Assembly (NCBI GenBank): GCA_003693705.1
Contig: RBZT01000641.1
Location: 1 to 48,347, forward strand
DNA: 48,347 nt
Source of the DNA: Polymyxa betae
Taxonomy: Eukaryota > Endomyxa > Phytomyxea > Plasmodiophorida > Plasmodiophoridae
Direction: 5' to 3'
Positions 10,489 to 22,800 of the stretch are shown in pieces (within the stretch, counting starts at the first letter, position 1; every line of letters begins with the position of its first letter). The translations under genes were made by a program, and so were the position numbers. The notes below the pieces were generated by a model. The model did not search any database. It was not told where the DNA came from and saw nothing but the letters and a program-made list of their open reading frames with translations.

Positions 10489-11853
10489 ACGCTTCTCTCT
10501 CTTTCTAAAGAGCTCTTTTTATTGTCATTGAATAAATCCCTTCAATTTGACTAAATCGATGGATCCATAACAACGAATGATGCTTTCAGTTGATCTAAGA
10601 AGTACATTTATTGGATATAGGCCTCGTCAACTGGTTGATTTCTGATTATAGTTTAGGCAAAATTGTCTGTTCGAGATAGTCATGCAAAAATGTTGTTCTC
10701 GTACTACGATTTCAAAACAAAATCTTAAATGACGATGCTAATGAGGACCTCAATTTTTCAGCATTCCTGACATAGGATTTGAAGACTTGAAGTCTTCCGG
10801 ATCTGTTTTGTTGGCTAGATGATGTTACTCTAATAAACGTCAACTTTAATGCACATTTGATTATGACGCAAAGTAATACTATGCTTTCCCTCCTGTGCTC
10901 AGTATAAGCGCTTCTTGCAGGCAGAAAGAATACTTTAACCTCCCTGGAACGAAAACATGTCAGTTCGCCAACAGGAAGCAAGCAGTTGAAGAAATCTTTA
11001 CAGTAAGATTCTTAGCGGTGGACGGCTGAAACTTATCAGCAGCTCCAAAGCATGAAGACAGTACGGCTACTAACCTGAGTACTATCAGAGATGCATTTAG
11101 GAGACATCGCCGCCTAAGATCAACGAACTGATTTCATCTAATCCAATCCATTACTTGAAGCACACAAATATTGAGAGCAGCGATCGCTATGCTGAAGCGG
11201 TTATGAATGATAACAACCTTCATATACGGAGCTGTGTGAAGTCCTACGGACTGCATGCCAGCTCAACATACGGGCAAACTTCACAAAACGCACACAAGAA
11301 AACTCATTGTGAAATAATTTGTGTTTGTCAAGAGTCAGAGAAAATTGAACAGTGTCCGCATGGTCACAGACAGCCCTTCGATCTTTTGTTAAACCGGAGT
11401 CTTTTATTCAGACTGATTTCGGCAGACCTTCATATTGTTCAGGTCCCGCCGTTCATGTAAATGTGATATTTGCCAGGAACAAAAGTCGCTGAAGCCAATC
11501 ATGCTTCATCGACTTGCCTCAACGAGGTTCTTCTCTAAAACAGAAATATGATTCTTGTTAATCTAAATTCTAATCGAATTGCTTCTCATAAAACCTAAAA
11601 AAAGGATGGAATTTTGAATATTCTCCAGTGGAGAAAAATCACAGTTTGGCAAAGTTGCGCAACAGCGCATATTGTTGAAAGTTGCAAAACTGCGTGCGTA
11701 CGGACCCTGCGAGATCGACGTCAAGCGATATTCCGTCCGACCTCGAGATCCGCAGTAATGTTCCTTCATTTGCAGGTTGTAATGAGATTCCCGACGCCAA
11801 TCGCCAGCGCGCCTGTCGGCAAACATCGTTCAATCCGATCCAATCCGATTCCG
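10489..11853. other. AT-rich intergenic stretch, nothing supported
   Basis: Several short frames occur on both strands, but none has a domain, a paralog in the window or a good start. No RNA gene was seen. Confidence 0.4.
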
Positions 11854-12365
11854 ATGCGCATCCTGCTCGGCGTCTTCCTGACCGAACTGCTCCTCGACAA
11901 GGCCGTGGCCGCCAGCGCCGACCGCCACGACGCCGTCGCCTCGTCATCGTCGCCGCCGGATTCTGCTGCATTGACAGTCGCCGCCGCCAACGAAACTTCG
12001 ATTACGTTACCCGCGTCTACGTTACAGCCCGGCCGCCGTCGTATCGAGGCCGTCCAGGCCGTCCTGGAGCCGCTGTTGGAACTCGTCCTGCGGCGCAGCC
12101 ACCTGGACGAGATCGTCCCCGTACTGGCCCGCCTGGCTCCGATTCTCCAGTTCCGGGCCTCTTATCGGTCTTGGGCGTCCTGCTCAGCGTCGGCGTTCTG
12201 TCCGGTACGGGCCTACTTTTGACGTCGTTATTGGCCAGTATTCCCTGGGCGCTGAGTACGGCCAGTCTGGCGTCGTTCTACGTCAACGACGCCATGCAAG
12301 CGTTCCTGGAGCGAATGCGCCGTCAACGAAGACCTCGTGCGGTTCCGCAGAGTCGTCGCTCGTAA
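11854..12365 (+). pseudogene. Small membrane protein family member 3, frame broken
   Basis: From the ATG at 11854 (an upstream in-frame ATG at 11782 is possible) the first frame gives a signal peptide (MRILLGVFLTELLL...A), a Ser/Ala/Thr-rich linker and then R-x-x-x-VQAVLEPLLELVLRRSHLDEIVPVLARL. About 12150 the family's hydrophobic half continues in the frame one base back (LLSVLGVLLSVGVLSGTGLLLTSLLASIP in two pieces), ending with the basic tail ERMRRQRRPRAV. The shift equals loss of one base. There is no GT-AG intron of usable length and no slippery heptamer. The block RRSHLDEIVPVLAR is shared with the locus at 46345. CGTACTGG lies at 12121. It is either a recent pseudogene or an assembly indel in an intact gene. 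Confidence 0.6.
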
Positions 12366-13622
12366 TTGCAGTGATAGTCGACGGACTTCACCCGAACGAC
12401 TTCTCGCTATCCGCTGCTTGTTGTAAATGCCGAATAATTTGATTGCTTTCTTATTAAACATTATAATCATCATGATTATAAAACAGTCTATTTCAGGTGT
12501 GTTTACGTTTAGCATTTCTGACGGTGAATTTGTACCGACGGTTCTTGGTTGAAGCAACATACTGAAGAGCGTCTGAAATCGTGCTTCGGACGGTGTTGGT
12601 ATCCTATCAACGATGGAATCTTCAACTAGACACCTCGTTACTGATCAATTTCGAAGGACTTTCGATAACGAGTGTCTGGGAGCCATAGGGCTCTCGGCCC
12701 AAAACACAGCAGGCGACGCCAGTAGCGCCATTAAATGGTCTACTGGATAACAGTATGTAACACAAAACCTTTTTCTGGTCAAGATGACAGCAACGAGAAA
12801 CTTCAACTTTTAGATTCAGTTAATTCCGCAATCCCTCAATATAGTCACGAATGAATAGACGACCATCAGTCAAATCTATTATTAACCGGCCCAATTGGCG
12901 GTATCGCTATCGAAGATATTTCAATGAGATGACCCTCTATAAGTGAGATCGTGTTCTCAAGAAAATCGAAGATTCCATGGGTTAGGGTTAGGGTTTGTTT
13001 GGCTCCATGTTCCGATAAATGCATTCCGAGGCCGATCACAACTGAGCAATGTGCATCAAGTCGTTGACGGCATAATATATTACATCGACGATGGCCGGTC
13101 CCGTCCCTTTCATCAACCTTGTTACGAAAGGACATCATCTCTCGATTAGAGCACGCCGTACTCGCCCTCCACCGGCGATGAGAAACTGTCCTATCACTGT
13201 TATGGTGTTTATTAGCCTGCATAGTAGATAGAGCCTGTTGTCATCTATCTCAGTTAAAAAATCAGAAAATTTGCTCAATTTATTTTTGAATTCTTGGTCC
13301 GACAACAGACAGCAAATCATCTTTCGGCATCGGTGAGAATCTCATCAAGATTCTCTCTAATCGTGGCATTGCTTAATCATCTTTGTTGACAGCATTCGAT
13401 CTAACCGGCATTCATTGCGCATTAGATTGCTGATTCCGACGGTTATCTCCGTCGAGTTCGCTCCGAGATTGTCAGAATGTTCAAATAGGCTGCCCTCCCA
13501 GCACATCATCGATTGGTTTCTCTCCAAACCCAAAAGATGCCGTGGCGGAATCCGTTGCGGACCCGCTGGTCAGCCCATTCTGGACATTGAAGACCAAAAT
13601 CTCCCTCCGATCGCCTCCTATC
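12366..13622. other. Intergenic stretch with triple telo-box
   Basis: No supported gene. At 12979-12996 lies GGGTTAGGGTTAGGGTTT, about 630 bp upstream of the gene at 13623. Short frames around it show no family features. Confidence 0.4.
12979..12996. promoter_or_regulatory. Triple TTAGGG-type tract
   Basis: Nearly three TTAGGG units followed by TTT. It is an interstitial telomere-like tract or telo-box and precedes the gene at 13623. Confidence 0.35.
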
Positions 13623-14150
13623 ATGTCCCGCGTCGCTCTCTTCAACCTGTTCGCAACTCTGCTGGTCGTCGTACTGGTCCAGGCCGACGTCGCGGACCCG
13701 ACGGCGGTGACTCTGGCGCCCGCCTTCGGATTTCGTACGCTCGTCACTCGCGCTCTGGGCTTCCTCTACGAGACCGCTCAAGCGTGGCTGTGTCGGCGGA
13801 GGCCGCTGTCCGTCGGGGGCGTACTGGTCCCGGGCGCCGCGGCCCTCCTGGATGCGTGCCTGCCCCTGCTCGACAGTCTCGTGCGGCAGGGGTCGCTGCC
13901 GTTCATTGCCGTGGCGGCCCTCGGCGTCCCGGTCGTGCTGGTCCACACGAAGCTGCTGGCGATCGTGTTCTTGGTGCAGCTGGGCGCGGGTGTGGTCACT
14001 GGTGCGGGGTATCGATGGTGGTCGAAGTTTCGCAGATGGATTGGTCCGTTATGTGATCTGCTGTATACACGATTGCGGGTTCTGCGAAGGCAACAGATCA
14101 GGCGACGTTTGTCTGCGCAAGATTTCTTCAGGCCCTCAATACATGTGTGA
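13623..14150 (+). CDS. Small secreted/multi-pass membrane protein, family member 4
   Basis: Intronless; 175 residues from the ATG at 13623 (upstream in-frame extension starts at GTG). Signal peptide SRVALFNLFATLLVVVLVQA, then a short linker and an amphipathic region with an RALGFLYETAQAWL-type helix. Hydrophobic segments follow (SLPFIAVAALGVPVVLVHTKL; LAIVFLVQLGAGVVTGAG), then an Arg-rich tail ending RVLRRQQIRRRLSAQ. The layout matches the other family members, although block identity is weaker and the VLARP motif is replaced by a GGVLVPG stretch. CGTACTGG occurs at 13671 and 13821. Function is unknown; GC content is far above that of its flanks. Confidence 0.65.
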   Translation: MSRVALFNLFATLLVVVLVQADVADPTAVTLAPAFGFRTLVTRALGFLYETAQAWLCRRRPLSVGGVLVPGAAALLDACLPLLDSLVRQGSLPFIAVAALGVPVVLVHTKLLAIVFLVQLGAGVVTGAGYRWWSKFRRWIGPLCDLLYTRLRVLRRQQIRRRLSAQDFFRPSIHV

Positions 14151-14468
14151 ATCGTAGTTTGATTAAGACAAATTTTGCTCTGTCGAATTCAATCGTTGGA
14201 TCTCTCCTCGTAGTCTGCCACGATCTCTCTCCCTACAGCATCTCGCACTGCGCTTACGACCTGGTCGTTATCCCGTGCCAGCGAAATCCTTTAGTGGATT
14301 GAGTGAATGCGTACGGTACGCAGAGACCCCGCCACGGCCTGATGGCACAAATCCAAGAGCTCCGCCAAAAGGTTGAGCAACCGCTTCTCTTGCCCACATC
14401 GGGCAGCAACAAATGATTCGATCTGATAGAATGTTGGAATTAGTTAGTGGACGAAACCCGGCGTCAAG

Positions 14469-14797
14469 ATGGCCCAATCCGAGCAGCAGAAGGCCATCAT
14501 TCTGAAGGCTGGCACTCGAGCTGCTTTCTGCGGCGACCTCCCACTCGATTTCGATGAACAGAGCGTTAATGATCCATCGCCTTGGTCAAATGGCTTTATT
14601 ATATTGAACAGGCGGAGTCCATCAATGACGATACAGCGAATCTTAAGACCTTCCATTCTCGCGCTGTTTTTTCTATCGCCAAAAAATTCGGTCGCTCAAG
14701 CCAAGGATGCTTTCTCGGCATTTTCAGACGAACAGAACGTGAACCTCTTAATCTTGAGCACATTTATCGTGCTCACACCGAAGCAAATCAAGATTAA
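14469..14797 (+). pseudogene. Possible BUB1/MAD3-like N-terminal fragment
   Basis: The first frame reads from ATG: E-x-x-KAIILKAGTRAAF..., then a linker and DPSPW. The reading continues one base back with WLYYIEQAESINDD, a helical stretch and a stop. The order resembles the start of the BUB1/MAD3 homology region (a GR-A-x-L-like motif, then DP-x-W-x-x-YI-x-W-x-E). No typical YKND-type motif follows, and the frame is broken by the equivalent of one lost base. A truncated gene fragment next to the segmental duplication is the best reading. Assignment rests on motif spacing only. Confidence 0.25.
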
Positions 14798-14867
14798 GTC
14801 ATTCCTAAACCACATACCCAGCTCTGTGAAAATGACCTCTGTGCGGCAAAAAGGGTTAAGAAAGGCG

Positions 14868-16330
14868 AACAGACCCTGGCGTCGGCTTCTCAAAACTGCT
14901 CCAGATTTTTAAGAATTGCTGAAATCGGCGGTCGCAATACTGCTCCCGACATTTGCCAAAATATTCAGGAAGTACCTTTTTGTGATTCAGTTTATCGGCA
15001 TGATGTATAATATGAAAGTAGAGATATTAATCGATAAAGATAATGATTTTTATTGCCCGTTCCCAAGTAACGATCGAATCAATTTGTTGCAAATGGTTTC
15101 GTTCAGGATGATTTCTCTATCCGAGATTGCAACTTTGCTGTTACAGGTGTTGTTTGATTTGTTGAAGTTGTTGTTGAAGAAGCTGAATATCCTGCTGCCT
15201 TTGGAGATTCTGTTGTTGAAGCAGCTGAATTTTCTGCTGCTGTTGGACAATCTTTTGTTGAAGCTGACCAGTTTGCTCTTGAATTACGAACTCCATCGCG
15301 GTCTTATGACCAAGAAAAACCTCAAGAATATCTCCGAACCGGATCTGGAACTTTTCTCGGAGCACATGCAGCACTTCATTTGGGTTCGTAATTTTGTAGA
15401 AAATCGGTGCTGGTTGCCAAGGAATCCAGTGGGCAATGTAAGGGCCCATATTTGGACACACGTTCTGGTGAGCTGGTTGAATAGATCGCGCCGCAATTTG
15501 TAACATCTGTTTCAACTGAGGGCTTCGTGAAACGTCCGGAAGTCCGATGCAGCAGAATTCGCAATCGGAGTTTTGTGATTGAGTCCGGACGTCTTCTGGT
15601 TTATTCAGGACCCTTTTTCTGTCTGCAGAATCGTCATGGTAAAAGACCTCAATCCAGAGATCCGGAATGGGAATCCTATTCTTAACAGGATGCTGCCATT
15701 GTTCGAGCGAAGGCCTCTTGAGCCAGCAGCCGACATTGACTTCCCGTTCAATATACATATTGCCGGCTTTTCTCAGGCAAATTGGCGTTGCCCCTGAATC
15801 ACCTTCTGGAAATCGAGCACGAAATTGGAGGGCTAAACTCAATTCGATTTCGCTCTTCAATCGTCCACCAGGCATGACGACGTATAAAGTTTGTTCCGAG
15901 AGTGATAAATCGATAGTGAGCCGGATGGGGAGCTCTCGAATGCAGCGGATTAACTCAAAGACATCAAGGGATTGATCAAATATTAAGGCGATTAAAGTGA
16001 GATCTTCCGGCGCTGAATTAATTGCTCCCATCAATGCACTTTCCGCCCATTCTGCCATCAAATCTGGTTCCATGCTGGGGACTATGATGGTTAAACAGGG
16101 CATCTTCTTCAACAGAGTCTTTTAGACAGAATGAAAACCATGAATTCGGGCCTCGCCACAGCGCAATCAATTTTCGTACGCGAGGGGTTGCGCTCTCGTC
16201 AATTCACAAAATTGAGTCAGGAAACCCCAAAACCTAGCCGAATAGTTCGCTGTTAATCCATCAACTGATTGCAAGGATGCTCCTTCTGGGCATCGTTTCT
16301 GAAGCAGATTTCTGCAAGATGAAGTCTTAA
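14868..16330. repeat. Segmental duplication, copy 1 of the Uma2-like locus
   Basis: About 1.45 kb near-identical by eye to 28616-30035 in the same orientation. The left edge is at the shared CGAACAGACCCTGGCGTCGG, the right edge just after GCATCGTTTCTGAAG. It carries a complete gene (15141-16103). Confidence 0.9.
15141..16103 (-). CDS. Uma2/DUF820-like nuclease-fold protein with Gln-rich coiled coil
   Basis: Single ORF of 320 residues from the ATG at 16103. Residues about 75-185 resemble the Uma2 (DUF820, PD-(D/E)xK-type) fold. A PGGRLKSEIELSLALQFR helix is followed by a GDSGATPICL strand, then IPIPDLWIEVFYHDDSADRK, which matches the PD-x-x-IEV-x-S/Y-x-x-D signature of that family. The C-terminus (from about residue 270) is a Gln/Leu heptad-like coiled coil (QLLQQQNLQRQQDIQLLQQQ). 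Uma2-like domains are common in bacteria and are reported in expanded eukaryotic families; catalysis here is not shown. The gene is complete in this copy, while the copy at 28889-29808 is frameshifted. The family assignment is by motif, not search. Confidence 0.6.
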   Translation of the reverse strand: MPCLTIIVPSMEPDLMAEWAESALMGAINSAPEDLTLIALIFDQSLDVFELIRCIRELPIRLTIDLSLSEQTLYVVMPGGRLKSEIELSLALQFRARFPEGDSGATPICLRKAGNMYIEREVNVGCWLKRPSLEQWQHPVKNRIPIPDLWIEVFYHDDSADRKRVLNKPEDVRTQSQNSDCEFCCIGLPDVSRSPQLKQMLQIAARSIQPAHQNVCPNMGPYIAHWIPWQPAPIFYKITNPNEVLHVLREKFQIRFGDILEVFLGHKTAMEFVIQEQTGQLQQKIVQQQQKIQLLQQQNLQRQQDIQLLQQQLQQIKQHL

Positions 16331-18779
16331 GGGGGTTCCATTTGTTGGAACTTTGTGCTCGACTCGGCAACGTCTAATTTATTAATAGGGTCGCATGCCC
16401 CATTAGTACGGTACGATCGATAGCACGCGATCGCACGGATTCTGTCAACTCCAACATCACAAACGACTTTGGTGTGCTTCTCTGTCATAGTCTGTCTCGT
16501 CATTGTAGGGCCTGACAATAGCGATTCTATGGTCGTTAACTCCTTCTTGATCGAGGACGTCCTTTGCAATTGAAAAGAGGCGGGAAGACTTCCGGCTGAG
16601 GCAAACCCCTCTTCGTCCCATATTCAAAAGACGTTTTCAATCAAAAAATAGAATCATTCGTTCCAGGCTTCAGAATGTAAACAGCGTAATAAACCATAAA
16701 GTCTTTTGGACAATGCGAAAACCCTCTCTGCTCTTGATTAGCGAGGATGATACCCTGTCATAAGGACATCTAACAGAGGACGAGGGCGCCGATGTCGTTC
16801 TAAATTCCTGCTTCTTGTGCTTCTAATATAAAGAGGGTCGAAATAGAGGTCGTAAAGAATTTTGTATATAGTCAGTTCATGATAAGATGATTAACCGGCG
16901 ATATAAATGCCAATCCGATCGGAAATAGCTCGAAAAGCCATCGTCTGGCTTTTGAAACTTTGAGTAGTCTAAACAGCGGTCAGTGAGATTGAAGTCAGCA
17001 AGCTTTGGTTCGAGACGAATTCAATAACCCTTGTTGTGCAGTCCTAGCATTTCTGAACAATAGCTCAGAGGGTATGAAGCATCCATAGACGGCGGCTTCC
17101 CGGTTTTCATTCAGAAAACATTCAGAAATCTCATTTTCGCTGACGAAACAGTAAAGTTCATACTGAGCTTCTGTTTTTTCGTGTCTTCTGCTCTGCAGAA
17201 ACAATTATGAAAAAGGCGGAATGTGTCGACAGCATGATTCAATGTCGCGGCAATAGCAGTCATCGTTCGTGAGCGTCCCCATCATCATAACAATAAGGTC
17301 TCTCATGTCGGTCTGATAATGGATTCTGATTGGATGATTCCGTCATTGGGCAGCATTCGTGCTTTGGCAAACTCGTCGCGAATAGAGCCAGCAACCAACA
17401 GCAATTGGTTTTGATGAAACAATATGAGGATCATATTAGACATTGCAGAACATCTAGCGTTATTTGAAATTTTTTTGCCCAGTTCTTTTAGCCCAGACCT
17501 TGACCTTGGTATATGTTTTTGGAAGCTACACACGACGGTTTGTAATCAACACGCCAGCCATCACTTTTAGTATTAGATGGATCTTGCTGCAAATGTATCT
17601 GTTGCCCAAAAGAGCCCCATCAATAAGCATGCTCAATCAAGAACCCAACTTTGATCGGAGAATAACTGCAGTGTGAAGGACTAAGTTCGCTCATACATTG
17701 TTTGAATGTTGAAAACCGGATACAGCATCGACAGCAACTTGGGAGGATGAAGATTCTCGAAGACGGAATCGCAATTGCTTTGATAACATTGTTTCTGCAG
17801 ATCGTGCATGTCAAAGGCCATCCAAATCCTTGAGCTTGAAGAATTACAGCTTCCATGGTCGGCATTGACCCTTGAATAAACTAACACAAAGATTTCAGCA
17901 GTATACAATCAGATATCAATCAACGGATTACAAATAGCGAAAGTTTAGCTCTTGGGTTTGTATGGCCAGAGAAATCGAGATTGTGCTCGAAAACTGTTTG
18001 AAGGATCTCCATACTGTTGGAAAGATCTTTGAATATATTTTCGCAGGTGGCTCGAAAAGAGTTGCAGCTATATCGGTCAGCAGCTAAGACGATTCCATTT
18101 GGAGAATATAAATCAACAGGTCGCCTTTTCTTCTTATAGATCCAACCCAGAAACAGAACGAATCGCTTCGCTTGTCGTCTTTGACATCACCCAGAGCTGC
18201 GATTCCATTCTTATTACTTTCATTGTTCTTCCGCCAGGCTGCAGCCTTCTTTGAACATGTTTCTAAAGAGCACGGAAAGCATCACTTTATGGGCGCAAAA
18301 CGGATGCGGAAAGTTGCCTCTCTCAGGTTCATGCACCGAAATGATAGCATCGCCATCCTGGTACCGACGTTCCGCCATATTAATACTCCAGCTTTGGTGC
18401 TAACATGTTGATGGAATGATCGGAATCTCCAACTACTTCTTGGTCGAAAATTTGTGACAAATTCGGATTAACCAAAATTCGACAGACATTCGCATCTGAA
18501 ACGCTCACTTCAATTCGATCAAACACTCTTTGAGCCGAGCAAACCACCGGGGACTCCCACGCTCATATACCAAAGACATGTTCGATCGGGATCGTCTTTC
18601 GGATTGTTGTGGCTTTTCAATAGAATTCAACTTGGCGCCACTGCGAAGAGAAGTAACATCATGCGATGTTTAGGGTTTCAAGCTTAGGTTGACCTCTGTG
18701 ACTGGTTGCGTGTTGGCTGCTTTCGTTGACAATGATGGAGGCCGCGTCTCTGCCTTCGCTTGTCAGTGAATGAATATCG
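16331..18779. other. 2.4-kb stretch without a supported gene
   Basis: Short frames on both strands lack domains, good starts and paralogs. A signal-peptide-like frame at 18172-18411 begins at TTG and was not accepted. A telo-box (TTTAGGGTTT) at 18669 precedes the gene at 18780. Confidence 0.4.
18669..18678. promoter_or_regulatory. Telo-box upstream of TMEM230-like gene
   Basis: TTTAGGGTTT about 100 bp upstream of the ATG at 18780. This is one of the closest telo-box-to-start spacings in the window. Confidence 0.45.
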
Positions 18780-19055
18780 ATGGCTTCTCTCCTACCGGAT
18801 GAGGCGCAGCTGTCGCCGATCCCAGATCGGTCGCGGGCGCCCTCGTCGCCGAACGCCGATGTCTCCCGCGTTCTGCTTCTGCTTGACAAGGATCGACAGC
18901 CGTCACGACGCAGCGTGATCATGGCCGTGGTCATGCTCGTCTTAGGCCTATTCTGTGCAGCTGCTGGGATCATTTCAATACTTCTGGGAGGCGATCAATA
19001 TCTCAACCTGCTTTTTCTGGGCACCATCCTTGTTATCCCAGTTACGAAATATTGA
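18780..19055 (+). CDS. TMEM230/TMEM134-like two-helix membrane protein, first exon(s)
   Basis: The frame from ATG gives a hydrophilic Ser/Pro/Asp-rich N-terminus of about 45 residues. Two adjacent membrane helices follow: VIMAVVMLVLGLFCAAAGIIS, then a short G-G-D-x-Y loop and LNLLFLGTILVIPV. This is the TMEM230/TMEM134 layout: basic residues before helix 1, a short loop, and a second helix ending in L-x-x-P. In that family a G-F-Y motif follows the proline. Here VIPV reads into a probable intron at the GTTACG following CCA, so the last residues VTKY are probably intronic. A downstream acceptor (TTGTCCAG near 19163) begins with GGGTTT, compatible with Gly-Phe, but the rest of the 3' exon was not resolved. 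TMEM230 family proteins act in secretory-vesicle trafficking. Confidence 0.45.
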   Translation: MASLLPDEAQLSPIPDRSRAPSSPNADVSRVLLLLDKDRQPSRRSVIMAVVMLVLGLFCAAAGIISILLGGDQYLNLLFLGTILVIPVTKY

Positions 19056-19808
19056 TTCTTTGTGTGATATTTTCTCATTGAATTTTTACAAATGTATCAG
19101 CGTTTAGGTCAAAGAACGCTTTCTTTTCAGGTCGATTTCTTTTTCATTTTGTATTGTCCAGGGGTTTATGTGGCTTCCGAACATCAGCTGCTACAAAGTT
19201 TTTGTGTGTTTCTGGCCGGTTTTTCTCAAAATTTGCTCAGGGTGGATACCAAACGTATATCATCTTCCAAGTATATCGTCGCCGTCTTGAATTTCACATT
19301 GGTCAAGGTCAGAACTTCTTGTGCTTCACATAACCGTTAATCTTGTGTTTGGTTAGTTCCAGTTTACGACGCCTGAACCTGGTGTCATCGAAGCTGTCTA
19401 AAAGTCTAACTTTGGCGCCGATGATATTCGCTGCCGGAACGCATTGCTTTACCTAAGCAATGAACTAGAAGGATTCATTGCAGTGAAAATTCATTTTGCC
19501 AAGACGTATATGTTGATAAAGCCATAATCGCAACGTATAAAGCAAGACGATTGATGTCATTTCTGAAAATCTGGAAAGGTTTTTTTTGTTCGCAAGCGAG
19601 TTCGTTTTGCCCAGTGAATGAATTTGAGACTTTTAGCTGAGCAAATCTCTTGTCTTGTATTTCTTTTAGAAAGCAATTTCCTTTTTTAGAACAAAGAGTC
19701 TGTCATAAACAATCCTAATGAGACTTGATCGATGCCTGGATTGACGAGCGACTTTAAGCCGGTTGGACCTTGGGGTTTGATAAAAAAATGATCGAATCAT
19801 ATCCTGGT
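19056..19808. other. 3' flank of TMEM230-like gene
   Basis: Probably holds the remaining exon(s) of the gene at 18780 near 19164-19300. Beyond that nothing is seen up to the stop codon of the minus-strand gene at 19809. Confidence 0.35.
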
Positions 19809-22800
19809 TTAATCCAGAATGAAAGAAGATTCACGCTTGATACAGCGGTGCATATCAAGGCGAAGATCTTCCACTAATATAGAGCACAGAACGTCGCGAT
19901 TGAAAGCTTGGGCACGAGTTAAGACGTCAGCTAACCCTTCGCCAAGATCTTCACTGGTTGCGAGTTGACACCGACGCAATAATTGCAACGAAAGCGTAAG
20001 AACGTCACGAACTAGTTGGCTGTAATCGGAGGGATCCGACCTAAGGGGAAAAGTCACCATCAAACTTCAAAGTACATAAAAATGAATATCGCAAAAAATC
20101 TCCTAAACATAGTCAAAATATTCAGGTTGAAACTTTCGATAGCATCAAGCTAAGAGTTTAGACCAAAACGACGTCAACAAACAGAGGATAAAAAACTAAA
20201 CACATAGAAGAGTTACAAACTCTCACGACAAAAATGACAAAAAAATCCACAAAGAGGGATTATAGAAAGGGATTAGTGATTACACTTTCTGAGTAGAGGA
20301 GGTCGCCCGCGTTGCCTTCTTTACGACAGAATGTCCTATCAAAGAGCTTTAATCGACAGTCGCGATCGACAGGAAATCTGAGCAAACCGTATTTCTTTAT
20401 TTTCGCCCCAAATCGTTCCATATTTGTTCGCGTGATTTTGATAGGCTTCTTTACCGCATGAATATCTACCCAAGAGTGAGTTGATGTTTGAAAGAAAGCT
20501 CACATGAGCTCACAAGGAATGTGTAGTGACATTGCAGTTTGAATCGTGTCGTATGCCAGAGCTAACATTTCAAAAGCCTGTAAATATAAAAATATGAGAT
20601 TCACGAGCGAATAAATTGAAGCATAAACTGACCTTAGGATCGATCACGTGAGCAGACTCATCATCAAACTCAACCTGTTCGAGGCGCTCTCGAAGAAGAG
20701 CGAAGTTATCTCGCTTAACGCCATATGCCAACAATTTACCGCCTGAATTCTGCGACCAAATTGATGAGGGCACCTGATGGTACAATAGACCATCAGAACG
20801 GTTGAAATGAGTGCCAAATGGTAATTACATGGAGCCCAGACGTGAGAGTGGCGCCATGATCCATTGAATCCAGTAACGCTTGTAAAAGGCTGATTATATC
20901 ATCCTGAGCCAAGGCATCGCTTTCTCCAGCAATAAGCATTTTTGGAGGAGTTGGATTGAATCCTAAAACAATACGGCCAGCAATTATTACTGATCATACT
21001 CTTTGAAGGTGCAGTAATAATGACAAAACATTCTTTATCGAATGTAGGAAAAGCAGATTGAAAAGAAAAAAGCGTACCGAGCCGAATTTTGTCAAGTTCA
21101 TCTTCAAAATGAATTGCAAGCTGCTCTTTTGGGAACATGTCAGTGGAACTGCGTGTGAATAGGTTCGTAGCCGTCTGTGATGTCGTCCGGCGAAAGCGAG
21201 GTGCATGCGGTGATGGCGATACAGAAGACCGCATCGCTGACAACCGTGGCTGAACCGCGCCCCTGATGGTTCAACGTCAGAAAACCAGTCATAAACACTT
21301 CAAACAAGAAAAGCAATTCAAATTAGAAATAGAAAGCCTTTGTCATTATTGAACGCAAGCAACAAAGTTGCTTACGGCTCCACCAAAGATGTAGCAACAT
21401 TAATAACAGATTTTTACCTGGGGCTGTCCAGTATTTTAGCAGCAATCGCAGTCGAATGGTTCCCGATGTCAGCATTCTGAGAAGCAGCAAATTAGAGCAA
21501 AGTTGAGGTATGAAAACATGATAGACAACGGCAAATAACAAGTAAATCTTCCATAAAACTCATGCGATAACAAAATTGAATTGAAAGGGAATACCAAAAG
21601 CAAAGGCAGATACAGAAAGTGTACAAACTTCGATAATGCCATGGCAGTGCTGCAAGATGGCGTTCAGTAGATCGGTCTGATTCCTGGTTTTCAACCGAAA
21701 CACAAATTCACGGTCCGTCCCACCGATAGTCAGCTGTTTGGAGGAGGTCTTGAACGCGGGGGATCCAATCAGATCGATGGAGTTCAGCGGCATATCGCAG
21801 CGTTCGTCGCGGTAAACGAACAGCATATGACCAGATACAACCAAATACCTAGAAGTAAATAAGCAAAAAAAATCCAGAAACGATCTGGTTACAAAGATGC
21901 TGGTTCAGAATAGCGTTCAGAAAAATAATAGAATTAGGGAATGAGAAATGTCGAAGAAAGTTCGATAAAAAAATACCTCAGGGACCACGCTATCTTTCCT
22001 CGTTTTTGTGCAAACCCCTTGAATGTGATGACATCGGCGCCAAGTGTTTCGATGGAGCGGATCGGAAAAGCACACTGCTTCTTGCGGATTTGCTGGACTA
22101 ATTGAATCAGCTGACGTGATTCTGTGTCTCGCATCATGAGAATGTCGGCAGTCATGCTGAATGACTTGAACTGCACTGAAATCAAGCTAAAAAGCACTGC
22201 GGTTAGAGACAACCATAGAGAAAACAAAAAGTTGGAAAAAGAAAAGACATTGAACATATTGGAATGAGACAGCTCTGAAGGGAAAGCAGGAGAAAAAGAC
22301 AATACAAGACGCACTTTGGATGCTCGAGATGAGGATTTGTGGCATTCAGTAAATCGTCGAAAGGACGAGAGAACTCGTACTGTTGTAATTCATCACCTTT
22401 ACAGTAGAGTCTGAAAACCTGAGCGTCGCAGTTGATTGTCAAATAGCAACCGAGGCCTTTCTCGGCGAAATGTTCCAGTCGATCTGCAGACATAGCGATC
22501 CCAAAAGCTGCCACCTAACAAAGTCATCATGATAAAGTAACAGCATGCAGGCGAAAACAAAGAACGCAAGTTGAAGAAAAGGCAGATACTTTAAGTGTTG
22601 CACTTGAGGTGTCAAATCGGAAAAAAATGTCCAGGAAATGAAAAAGCAAAAGGGTTTCACAAAAGCATTAGTTAGATTGAAACAGCAGGATATACTTAGA
22701 ACAGCAAAGCAAAAACAAAAAGGAAAGCAGTATTGAAGTTCGAGATTACCCTTAATGTGATAACGTCTGTGGCTTGAAGCGGAGAGTCTGATACAGTTAT

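Noticed and set aside
12121-12150. 30-nt GT...AG segment as an intron in family member 3
   Set aside because: Too short for splicing, and being a multiple of three it would not restore the frame.
18172-18411. Secreted-protein-like ORF (IPFLLLSLFFRQAAA)
   Set aside because: The frame starts at TTG with no nearby ATG, no paralog and no splice support.
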